NCBI GenBank assembly: GCA_900549195.1
Contig: URNK01000031.1
Span: 1 to 13,156 of the forward strand
DNA: 13,156 nucleotides
Source of the DNA: an uncultured Collinsella sp.
Lineage (GTDB): Bacteria > Actinomycetota > Coriobacteriia > Coriobacteriales > Coriobacteriaceae
Direction: 5' to 3'
The translations under genes were made by a program, and so were the position numbers. The notes beneath the pieces are model-generated. The model worked only from the letters and a program-made list of their open reading frames with translations, was not told the DNA's origin and made no database searches. Below, one piece after another: positions 1 through 5,528 of the stretch (position 1 is the first letter of the stretch; every line of letters begins with the position of its first letter).

Positions 1-50
1 GATCTACACGTAAGGAGTCGTCGGCAGCGTCAGATGTGTATAAGAGACAG
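1..50 (+). other. Illumina Nextera i5 adapter (non-genomic contamination)
   Basis: Bases 1-9 are the end of the Illumina P5 sequence (GATCTACAC). Bases 10-17 (GTAAGGAG) match Nextera index S505/N505. Bases 18-31 are the Nextera read-1 primer part, and bases 32-50 (AGATGTGTATAAGAGACAG) are the complete 19-bp Tn5 mosaic end. The order and spacing are exactly those of a Nextera library molecule, so genomic sequence begins at base 51. The segment should be trimmed. Read on the minus strand it adds a false tail to the adjacent ppk product. Confidence 0.98.
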
Positions 51-615
51 CCTCGTCGGTGGCGCCGTCCAGACCACAGGCCAGATAGAGCGCGCCATTG
101 CGTAGGTTGGGGAAGGGGTGGCGAGGATCGATGACCAGCGGCGAGATGACCGGCGACACGTAGGCCTGGAAGTAGCGGGTTACAAAGGTGCGCTCCTCGG
201 GCGTAAGCGAATCGATGCGGGCGCGGTGAACGCCCAAGGTGTCGAGCTTGCCCTCGATGCTCTTAAAGATGGACTCCCAACGGGTAAGGAGCCCGGGCAT
301 TTCGGCCATGACAGCATCGACCTGTTCGGAGGCGGTCATATTGCTCTTGTTGTCGACAGGTTGTTTTTTGAGCTCCGCCAGATCGGACAGGCCGCCCACG
401 CGCACCATGAGAAACTCGTCGAGGTTAGACTCAAAAATCGACACGAACTTTAGACGCTCGAACAGCGGAACGGTCTCATCGAAGGCTTCGTCAAGCACGC
501 GGTTGTCAAAGCGCAGCCAGCTGAGCTCTCGGTTTTGCGTGTACGAGAAGTCGCGCGGCGGCTTGCGCAGCTTTGCGGCGGCTTGCTTCTTTTCGATTTT
601 GCTCGGCATATGCAT
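51..615 (-). CDS. ppk1: Polyphosphate kinase (PPK1), N-terminal part; C-terminus lost at the contig end
   Basis: PPK1 reversibly transfers the terminal phosphate of ATP to long-chain inorganic polyphosphate. About 188 residues are present, against roughly 700 for the family. They hold the PPK N-domain: NRELSWLRFDNRVLDEA, then PLFERLKFVSIFESNLDEF and MVRVGGLSDL, matching the usual ELSWL...NLDEF pattern. The second domain begins around SPLVIDPRHPFPNL. The catalytic histidines and phosphate-binding domains lie in the missing part. The last genuine residues are DGATDE; the following VSYTHLTLPTTPYV is translated adapter. The ATG at 615 (or 609) is preferred. A GTG at 654 would add 13 residues with no visible Shine-Dalgarno sequence, whereas GGGGAC and GGAC lie a short distance before 615/609. 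The gene is divergent from arcA. Family assignment is secure; the exact start is not. Confidence 0.9.
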
Positions 616-804
616 CTGTCCGTTCAGTCCCCACAAGGGACGGTAGCCTAACACTAATCACTATTGTCTCAATTTAGTCGACCGCTGGCACGGACGTATC
701 GCGTGAACGGTATCTTTACCTACTTCTTACGCTGACAAGTCATAGGACTGACGTCCTGCTCGTCTGCAAGCGGTCTATATCCTCACTCAACTGGTACGTA
801 AGTG

Positions 805-840
805 TGAATAAGAATGATGGATATCTGAATATCATTGAAT
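805..840. promoter_or_regulatory. Candidate operator cluster: phased TGAAT half-sites and nested dyad
   Basis: TGAAT occurs at 805-809, 826-830 and 836-840, with starts 21 and 10 bases apart, roughly two and one helical turns. A fourth copy is at 902-906. Overlapping them is a nested inverted repeat: AATGAT (813-818) with ATCATT (831-836), and GATAT (820-824) with ATATC (829-833). TGAAT is the half-site of ArgR boxes (TGAAT-w4-ATTCA), and an arginine regulator would make sense upstream of arcA. No complete canonical ARG box is present, so the regulator is not identified. Confidence 0.4.
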
Positions 841-897
841 GCAGGCGGAAACGTAAACAAACATCATTTATATACATAAAACCGATTTAGCTATGCA

Positions 898-930
898 ATT
901 CTGAATCAAAAGTTTAGAGATGCAATTGCA
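898..930. promoter_or_regulatory. Short palindromes in the arcA upstream region
   Basis: Two short perfect palindromes lie close together: ATTC-t-GAAT at 898-906 and TGCAATTGCA at 921-930. Their role is unknown; in AT-rich DNA short palindromes also arise by chance. They add to the cluster of possible protein-binding sites upstream of the arc operon. Confidence 0.25.
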
Positions 931-1007
931 AATAGTTTTTAGGAAAAAAGAGCGTTTACCTTAGAAAAGTTACTTTAGAACGCCGAAGTACATTATGGGG
1001 GAATCTC

Positions 1008-1030
1008 GTGCGATATACCGTTCATCGCAC
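1008..1030. promoter_or_regulatory. Dyad GTGCGAT-N9-ATCGCAC, possible operator
   Basis: A perfect 7-bp inverted repeat, GTGCGAT at 1008-1014 and ATCGCAC at 1024-1030, has a 9-base spacer. Its centre is about 60 bases upstream of the candidate -10 element at 1078, a usual location for an activator or regulator of the arc operon. The binding protein is unknown. Confidence 0.4.
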
Positions 1031-1052
1031 TTTGTTGACCGTTCGAGGGCGA

Positions 1053-1083
1053 GGTGGAATTGCGGGTGGAATTTGGATATAAC
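1053..1083 (+). promoter_or_regulatory. Candidate arcA promoter with tandem GGTGGAATT repeat
   Basis: GGTGGAATT is repeated at 1053-1061 and 1065-1073 with a 12-base period, directly followed by TATAAC at 1078-1083, a good -10 hexamer. No recognisable -35 hexamer is present at 16-18 bases, so an activator binding the tandem repeat could stand in for it. Transcription would then start near 1090, giving a leader of about 75 bases before the arcA ATG. This is inferred from sequence only. Confidence 0.35.
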
Positions 1084-1129
1084 TAGAGCTGTCAGCAAGC
1101 AGCGTCCGCTATGGAAGGGCGCTGAGAGA

Positions 1130-1148
1130 TTCGGCCGAAAGGCCCGAA
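1130..1148 (+). promoter_or_regulatory. Leader hairpin with GAAA tetraloop just before the arcA ribosome-binding site
   Basis: GGCC-GAAA-GGCC at 1133-1144 forms a stem capped by a GNRA tetraloop. The outer TTC (1130-1132) pairs with GAA (1146-1148) around one bulged C. The hairpin ends 8 bases before the AGGAGG at 1157-1162. It could stabilise the mRNA 5' end or tune translation; no evidence for a ligand-binding riboswitch was seen. Confidence 0.4.
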
Positions 1149-1164
1149 AGAAAGGTAGGAGGCC

Positions 1165-2406
1165 ATGACGAAAGGTCTGCACGTGCCTTCCGAGATCGGC
1201 AAGCTCAGGAAGGTCTGCCTGCACCGTCCCGGCGACGAGCTCCTCAACCTGCCGCCCGACGAGCTCGAGCGACTCCTGTTCGACGACGTCCCGTTCCTGG
1301 AGGTCGCGCAGCAGGAGCACGACACCTTCGCCCAGATCCTGAGGGACCAGGGCGTGGAGGTCCTCTATCTCGAGAACCTCGTCGCCGAGGTGTTCGACCA
1401 GGTCCCCGGCGCCCGCGCCGAGTTCACCGACCAGTACATCGCCGAGGCCGGCATCCGCGGCCAGCACATGCCGCAGATCGTCCGCGAGAAGCTGGACTCC
1501 ATCGAGGACAACCTCGAGTTCGTCAAGAAGACCATGGCCGGCATGACCAAGTCCGAGATCGACATGCCCCTCACGGCGTCCACGACCCTCGACTCCCTGG
1601 TCAACTCCGAGTCCGAGTCCGACCTGATCATCGACCCGATGCCCAACCTCTACTTCACCCGCGACCCGTTCGCGGTCATCGGCGAGGGCGTCAACCTCAA
1701 CCGCATGTACTCGGTCACCCGCAACCGCGAGACCCTGTACGGCAAGTACATCTTCAAGTACCACCCCGACTACAAGGACGTCTCGCTGTACTTCCGCCGC
1801 GACTGCCAGTTCCACACCGAGGGCGGCGACGTGCTGAACATCAACGAGAAGACCCTCGCCGTCGGCATCTCCCAGCGCACCCAGGCCGCCGCGATCGACG
1901 TCATGGCCCAGAACATCTTCTGGAACTCCGACTCCAAGGTCGAGCGCATCCTGGCCTTCGACATCCCGGTCTCGCGCGCCTTCATGCACCTCGACACGGT
2001 CTTCACCCAGATCGACGTCGATAAGTTCACGATCCACCCCGCCATCATGGGCACCCTGCGCGTCTACGAGCTGACCGCCGGCAAGAACCCGGGCGACGTG
2101 AACATCCGCCTGATCGAGGACACCCTCGAGCACGTCCTGGAGGACGCCACCGGCGTCGACCAGGTCAAGCTGATCCCCTGCGGCGGCGGCGACCCGATCG
2201 CGGCCTCCCGCGAGCAGTGGAACGACGGCTCCAACACCCTGTGCGTCGAGCCCGGCAAGATCTGCGTCTACGCCCGCAACACCGTCACCAACGACGTGCT
2301 GTACAAGGAGGGCCTGGACCTTCTCGTCGTGCCCTCCGCCGAGCTCTCCCGCGGCCGCGGCGGCCCGCGCTGCATGAGCATGCCCTTCTGGCGCGAGGAC
2401 CTCTAA
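1165..2406 (+). CDS. arcA: Arginine deiminase
   Basis: Cytoplasmic enzyme that hydrolyses L-arginine to L-citrulline and ammonia, the first step of the arginine deiminase pathway. The 413-residue length is normal for the family. All catalytic elements are visible: Asp167 in NLYFTRDPF, Glu219 in FHTEGGD, His275 and Asp277 in FMHLDTVF, and nucleophile Cys403 in the C-terminal GRGGPRCMSMP motif. The ATG at 1165 gives the usual MTKGL...SEIGKLRKV N-terminus. It follows AGGAGG (1157-1162) with a short 2-base gap, and a second purine-rich AAAGG lies at 1151-1155. It is the first gene of an arcA-arcB-carrier cluster, 105 bases before arcB. Nearly all codons end in C or G, more so than in arcB or the carrier, which may reflect high expression or a different history. 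Confidence 0.97.
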   Translation: MTKGLHVPSEIGKLRKVCLHRPGDELLNLPPDELERLLFDDVPFLEVAQQEHDTFAQILRDQGVEVLYLENLVAEVFDQVPGARAEFTDQYIAEAGIRGQHMPQIVREKLDSIEDNLEFVKKTMAGMTKSEIDMPLTASTTLDSLVNSESESDLIIDPMPNLYFTRDPFAVIGEGVNLNRMYSVTRNRETLYGKYIFKYHPDYKDVSLYFRRDCQFHTEGGDVLNINEKTLAVGISQRTQAAAIDVMAQNIFWNSDSKVERILAFDIPVSRAFMHLDTVFTQIDVDKFTIHPAIMGTLRVYELTAGKNPGDVNIRLIEDTLEHVLEDATGVDQVKLIPCGGGDPIAASREQWNDGSNTLCVEPGKICVYARNTVTNDVLYKEGLDLLVVPSAELSRGRGGPRCMSMPFWREDL

Positions 2407-2418
2407 GTCTTTCCGTTT

Positions 2419-2466
2419 CCGGTGCGGTCCCCCTACAACCGCACCGGCTTCGCCCGTTAAACGGGC
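2419..2466 (+). promoter_or_regulatory. Two tandem stem-loops between arcA and arcB
   Basis: The first is a perfect 10-bp stem, CCGGTGCGGT (2419-2428) with ACCGCACCGG (2438-2447), and a 9-base loop. The second is GCCCGTT-A-AACGGGC (2452-2466). Neither is followed by a T run, so efficient intrinsic termination is not expected. Intercistronic hairpins like these may protect or delimit the arcA message, giving arcA and arcB different levels; this role is inferred. Confidence 0.6.
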
Positions 2467-2511
2467 ACCACTAATACTTACGTAATTCATTTCTTCGAAA
2501 GGAATCAAACC

Positions 2512-3507
2512 ATGGGTGTTAACCTTTCCGGCCGTAGCTTCCTCAAGCTTCTCGACCTCACCACCGAGGAGATCGAGTACCTGCTCAAGCTCTCCAAGAA
2601 CTTCAAGGATATGAAGCGCGCTGGCGTTCCGCACCGCTATCTCGAGGGCAAGAACATCGTTCTGCTCTTCCAGAAGACCTCCACTCGTACCCGCTGCGCC
2701 TTCGAGGTCGGCGGCATGGACCTGGGCATGGGCGTCACCTACCTCGATCCCGGTTCGTCGCAGATGGGCAAGAAGGAGTCCATCGAGGACACCGCCCGCG
2801 TTCTCGGCCGCATGTATGACGGCATCGAGTTCCGTGGCTTTGCCCAGGACGACGTCGAGGAGCTCGCTGCTAAGTCCGGCGTGCCCGTGTGGAACGGCCT
2901 GACCACTGAGTGGCATCCCACCCAGATGCTCGCCGACATCCTGACCGTCCAGGAGAACTTCAACTACGACATCAAGGGCAAGACCCTCGTCTTCATGGGC
3001 GACTGCAAGAACAACGTTGCTCGCTCCCTCATGGTTGTCTGCTCCAAGCTCGGCATGAACTTCGTGGCCTGCGGCCCCGAGGAGTGCATGCCCGCCGACG
3101 ACGTCATCGAGGCCTGCAAGCCCATCGCCGAGGCCAACGGCTGCACCATCAAACTGACCACCGACGTCAAGGACGGCGTCACCGGTGCCGACGTTATCTA
3201 CACCGACGTGTGGGTCTCCATGGGCGAGCCCGACGAGGTCTGGGCCGAGCGCATCGCTCAGCTCACCCCGTATCGTGTCACCTCCGAGGTCATGGCTATG
3301 GCCAACCCGGGTGCCATCTTCCTGCACTGCCTGCCCAGCTTCCACGACACCAACACCACCATTGGCGCCGAGAAGTGCGAGCAGTTCGGCATCACCGAGC
3401 AGGAGGTCACCGACGAGGTCTTCGAGAGCCCCGCTTCCAAGGTCTTCGACGAGGCCGAGAACCGCATGCACACCATCAAGGCTGTCATGTACGCTACGCT
3501 CAAGTAA
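2512..3507 (+). CDS. arcB: Ornithine carbamoyltransferase, catabolic
   Basis: Converts citrulline and phosphate to ornithine and carbamoyl phosphate when working in the arginine deiminase pathway; the same fold catalyses the reverse biosynthetic reaction. The 331 residues carry the family signatures: carbamoyl-phosphate motif STRTR (57-61, within [13 protein letters not shown]), HPTQ (135-138), the ornithine loop VWVSMGE (233-239), HCLP with Cys273 (272-275), and the C-terminal [11 protein letters not shown]. The ATG at 2512 has AAAGGA at 2498-2503, 8 bases upstream. The catabolic direction is inferred from its place behind arcA and before an amino-acid carrier. No carbamate kinase follows, so the carbamoyl phosphate must be used by an enzyme encoded elsewhere. 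Confidence 0.96.
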   Translation: MGVNLSGRSFLKLLDLTTEEIEYLLKLSKNFKDMKRAGVPHRYLEGKNIVLLFQKTSTRTRCAFEVGGMDLGMGVTYLDPGSSQMGKKESIEDTARVLGRMYDGIEFRGFAQDDVEELAAKSGVPVWNGLTTEWHPTQMLADILTVQENFNYDIKGKTLVFMGDCKNNVARSLMVVCSKLGMNFVACGPEECMPADDVIEACKPIAEANGCTIKLTTDVKDGVTGADVIYTDVWVSMGEPDEVWAERIAQLTPYRVTSEVMAMANPGAIFLHCLPSFHDTNTTIGAEKCEQFGITEQEVTDEVFESPASKVFDEAENRMHTIKAVMYATLK

Positions 3508-3522
3508 GAGCATCTAGCATCT

Positions 3523-3554
3523 CGCTCGGGGTGTATTGTTGAACACCCCGAGCG
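3523..3554 (+). terminator. Strong hairpin after arcB, probable (partial) terminator
   Basis: A perfect 12-bp stem, CGCTCGGGGTGT (3523-3534) with ACACCCCGAGCG (3543-3554), has an 8-base loop and begins 15 bases after the arcB stop. The sequence after it (GCTGTGTCTGG) is only mildly T-rich, so read-through into the carrier gene is possible. That would make carrier expression lower than arcAB. Confidence 0.6.
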
Positions 3555-3654
3555 GCTGTGTCTGGTAAATATCTCGCGTCGGGCGGTGGGCACGGCACGG
3601 AAGATCCGCTTCGCACGAGAAAGTTAAATGATTTATGAAGGGGGGATGAGAACC

Positions 3655-5133
3655 ATGACTGAGACCGCTAAGAAAAAGCGCGGTATGCCTTCATCGTTCA
3701 CCATTCTTCTTGCTCTGCTGGCAATTGTCGCAGTGATTACCGTTATCGTCTCCGGCACGTCCGGCGGCGCGGTTACTGCCGCCCGTCTGAGCGATTTCTG
3801 CACCGCCCCGATTAAGGGCTTCGCTGACGCTCTGCCCGTCTGCCTCTTCGTTATGATCCTGGGCGGCTTCCTCGGCATGATGACCGAGACCGGCGCTCTG
3901 GACAACGGCATCGCCGTCCTGGTGCAGAAGCTTAAGGGCAACGAGATCATGCTCATTCCCGTGCTGATGCTCATCTTCTCCCTCGGTGGTACCACTTATG
4001 GTATGTGCGAGGAGACCGTTCCCTTCTACGCCCTGCTCGCCGCTACCATGATGGCCGCTGGCTTCGACCCGATGGTCGGCGCCGCTACCGTCCTGCTCGG
4101 CGCTGGCTGCGGCTGCCTGGGCTCCACGGTTAACCCGTTCGCCGTCGGCGCTGCCGTCGACGCTCTGACCGGCGTTGGCATTGAGGTCAACCAGTCCATC
4201 ATCATCGGCCTCGGTGCCGTCCTGTGGATTGTCACTACCGCTATGTCCATCGTCTTCGTGATGAACTATGCCAAGAAGGTCAAGGCTGACAAGGGTTCTA
4301 CCATCCTGTCGATGCAGGAGCTCAAGGACGCCGAAGAAGCTCACGGCAAGGCTGCTTCCGAGGTCCACAAGGAGGTCAAGCTCACCGGTCGTCAGAAGGG
4401 TGTTCTGATCGCCTTCGCCTTCACCTTCGTCGTCATGATTGTCGGCTTCATCCCGCTGGCCGACCTCAACGAGGGCGTCGCCAACTTCTTCGACGCTGGC
4501 GCTGTCTACGACGCCGACGGTAACGCCGTCGTCCAGGGCTGGTCTGCCCTAATCACCGGCCTGCCCATTGGCCAGTGGTACTTCGACGAAGCTTCCACCT
4601 GGTTCTTCCTCATGGCCGTCCTGATCGGTATCATCGGTGGCCTGTCCGAGAAGCAGATCGTTAACACCTTCATCACCGGCGCTGCCGACATGATGTCCGT
4701 TGTTCTCGTCATCGCCCTCGCCCGTGGTATCTCCGTCCTCATGGCTAACACCGGCCTCGATGTCTTCGTCCTCGACGCTGCCGCCAATGCCCTGGCTGGC
4801 CTGTCCGGCGTGATCTTCGCTCCCATGAGCTGCCTGGTCTACTTCGACCTGTCCTTCCTGATCCCCTCGACCTCCGGTATGGCCACCGTCTCCATGCCCA
4901 TCATGGGACCGCTGGCTGTTAAGCTCGGCTTCTCGCCTGAGGTCATGGTCATGATCTTCTCCGCCGCCATCGGTGTCGTGAACCTGTTCACCCCGACCTC
5001 CGGCGCCATCATGGGCGGTCTCGCCCTGGCCAAGATCGAGTGGACGACCTGGCTCAAGTTTGCCCTTAAGCTCATCGTCGCGCTCTCCGTCGTCTGCGCC
5101 ATCATCCTGACCGTCGCCTGCGTGTTGATCTAA
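3655..5133 (+). CDS. YfcC/DcuC-family membrane carrier, probable arginine/ornithine exchanger (ArcD-like)
   Basis: Polytopic membrane protein of 492 residues, typical for the YfcC family (C4-dicarboxylate anaerobic carrier fold). Landmarks: GGTTYGMCEETVPFY (111-125), LGSTVNPFA (155-163), and near the C-terminus SGMATVSMPIMGP and NLFTPTSGAIMGGLALAKI. A short basic N-terminus precedes the first membrane segment (about 14-33). A charged cytoplasmic loop rich in K and E follows the first half. Family members next to arcA/arcB, as in streptococci, serve as arginine/ornithine exchangers, so that role is inferred from position; substrate cannot be read from sequence. The ATG at 3655 is preferred because AAGGGGGG (3638-3645) sits 9 bases before it. 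ATGs at 3628 and 3646 are less well placed. The gene lies 147 bases after arcB, beyond a hairpin. Confidence 0.88.
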   Translation: MTETAKKKRGMPSSFTILLALLAIVAVITVIVSGTSGGAVTAARLSDFCTAPIKGFADALPVCLFVMILGGFLGMMTETGALDNGIAVLVQKLKGNEIMLIPVLMLIFSLGGTTYGMCEETVPFYALLAATMMAAGFDPMVGAATVLLGAGCGCLGSTVNPFAVGAAVDALTGVGIEVNQSIIIGLGAVLWIVTTAMSIVFVMNYAKKVKADKGSTILSMQELKDAEEAHGKAASEVHKEVKLTGRQKGVLIAFAFTFVVMIVGFIPLADLNEGVANFFDAGAVYDADGNAVVQGWSALITGLPIGQWYFDEASTWFFLMAVLIGIIGGLSEKQIVNTFITGAADMMSVVLVIALARGISVLMANTGLDVFVLDAAANALAGLSGVIFAPMSCLVYFDLSFLIPSTSGMATVSMPIMGPLAVKLGFSPEVMVMIFSAAIGVVNLFTPTSGAIMGGLALAKIEWTTWLKFALKLIVALSVVCAIILTVACVLI

Positions 5134-5148
5134 GTACCCAACGGGTAC
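5134..5148 (+). repeat. Hairpin immediately after the carrier stop codon
   Basis: GTACCC (5134-5139) and GGGTAC (5143-5148) form a perfect 6-bp stem with loop AAC, starting at the first base after the TAA stop. It is the first of a run of hairpins in this gene-free stretch. It may protect the 3' end of the carrier message. Confidence 0.45.
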
Positions 5149-5162
5149 CCCACGGAAACCTT

Positions 5163-5219
5163 GACGATCCTGTAGAGGATCACCTGGTCATCGTCTGTCC
5201 GGCGGGGTAAACCCACCGG
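5163..5219 (+). other. Structured segment with competing hairpins, possible RNA element
   Basis: GATCCT-gtag-AGGATC (5166-5181) forms a perfect 6-bp hairpin. GACGAT (5163-5168) can instead pair with ATCGTC (5190-5195), which would exclude the first pairing. A third hairpin, CCGG-c-GGG (5199-5206) with CCC-a-CCGG (5212-5219), follows. Mutually exclusive pairing before a terminator resembles an attenuator or small RNA, but there is no downstream gene on this strand and no known RNA family was recognised. Confidence 0.3.
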
Positions 5220-5235
5220 TAGACTCCTACCTTTA

Positions 5236-5266
5236 GCCCCCTTCCGTTCCGTGCGCGGGAGGGGGC
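5236..5266 (+). terminator. Probable intrinsic terminator of the arc operon
   Basis: GCCCCCTTCC (5236-5245) pairs with GGGAGGGGGC (5257-5266) over 10 bp, including one G-U pair, with an 11-base loop. The following GCTCTTGTGTT is moderately T-rich. It is the GC-rich stem best placed to end transcription from the carrier gene, about 100 bases after its stop. Confidence 0.6.
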
Positions 5267-5274
5267 GCTCTTGT

Positions 5275-5302
5275 GTTCCGGCGTTTTACCAAACGCCGGA
5301 AC
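5275..5302. repeat. Perfect 12-bp inverted repeat with 4-base loop
   Basis: GTTCCGGCGTTT (5275-5286) and AAACGCCGGAAC (5291-5302) are exact inverted copies separated by TACC. It follows the probable terminator by 8 bases and is not followed by a T run. Such a compact perfect palindrome between convergent genes fits an extragenic palindromic repeat or the end of a small mobile element. Confidence 0.55.
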
Positions 5303-5316
5303 CACTCGACGCTGCA

Positions 5317-5412
5317 AGCCCGCCAGAGCGGCAATCTGACGTTCAATCGTCGGGCATGGCCAAAAGGCCTATGCCCTCCTCTTTCACGTCACCTTGCTCG
5401 CTCTGGCGGGCT
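5317..5412. repeat. 96-bp multi-stem palindromic element
   Basis: The outer arms AGCCCGCCAGAGCG (5317-5330) and CGCTCTGGCGGGCT (5399-5412) are a perfect 14-bp inverted repeat. Inside them TGACG (5337-5341) can pair with CGTCA (5387-5391). At the centre GGGCATGGCC (5352-5361) pairs with GGCC-t-ATGCCC (5366-5376) around an AAAA loop with one bulged T. The nesting gives one long three-tiered hairpin. It could be a non-autonomous mobile repeat, a REP-like element or a structured RNA; no protein-coding sense was found. Confidence 0.55.
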
Positions 5413-5462
5413 CTCGCTGACTTTTGCTCTACCTGCGGCGTTTTAGGGCCCTATCGGCTTGC

Positions 5463-5477
5463 AATGCCACTGGCATT
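5463..5477. repeat. Palindrome AATGCCA-c-TGGCATT
   Basis: A perfect 7-bp inverted repeat around one base. The flanking GC on the left (5461-5462) and TTGC on the right (5477-5480) extend it imperfectly. A 10-bp palindrome, TAGGGCCCTA, lies just upstream at 5444-5453. Both belong to the same hairpin-dense stretch. Confidence 0.4.
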
Positions 5478-5485
5478 TGCCCAGA

Positions 5486-5528
5486 TAAAACCTGTCAAAG
5501 TAAACCTGTCCCTTTTTGGTAGGTTTTA
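5486..5528 (-). repeat. AAACCTGTC direct repeat plus inverted repeat overlapping the aminopeptidase stop codon
   Basis: AAACCTGTC occurs at 5488-5496 and 5502-5510. TAAAACCT (5486-5493) is a perfect inverted copy of AGGTTTTA (5521-5528), and the latter contains the stop codon of the minus-strand aminopeptidase (5526-5528). Read on the minus strand, the stop is followed by a hairpin with a choice of two 3' arms and a T-rich end, so it could act as a weak terminator. The minus-strand GGGACAGGTTT resembles ends of REP/RAYT-type repeats as I recall them; this is a low-confidence comparison. Confidence 0.4.

Larger units (their letters stand above)
655..1164. other. Divergent ppk/arcA intergenic region, AT-rich
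   Basis: About 510 bases without a convincing gene separate the minus-strand ppk from arcA. The middle (about 780-1000) is much richer in A+T than the flanking genes. It contains TGAAT pentamers, a nested dyad, further inverted repeats and a short tandem repeat, listed separately. A small hairpin, AGGAC-tgac-GTCCT, lies at 744-757. No clear sigma70 promoter for ppk was recognised on the minus strand. The size and repeat content suggest the arc operon is under complex control; this is inference. Confidence 0.6.

Noticed and set aside
813..840. A canonical ArgR (ARG) box upstream of arcA
   Set aside because: Half-sites TGAAT are present, but no correctly spaced ATTCA partner; recorded only as a candidate operator cluster.
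970..3513. An 847-codon open frame on the minus strand, antisense to arcA and arcB
   Set aside because: It has low-complexity G/A/L/V/D/E-rich translation with no recognisable domain and covers two well-identified genes. It is explained by their strongly C/G-ending codons.
5317..5412. CRISPR array or tRNA-like cloverleaf
   Set aside because: There are no regularly spaced direct repeats, and the fold is a nested hairpin lacking T-loop and anticodon features.
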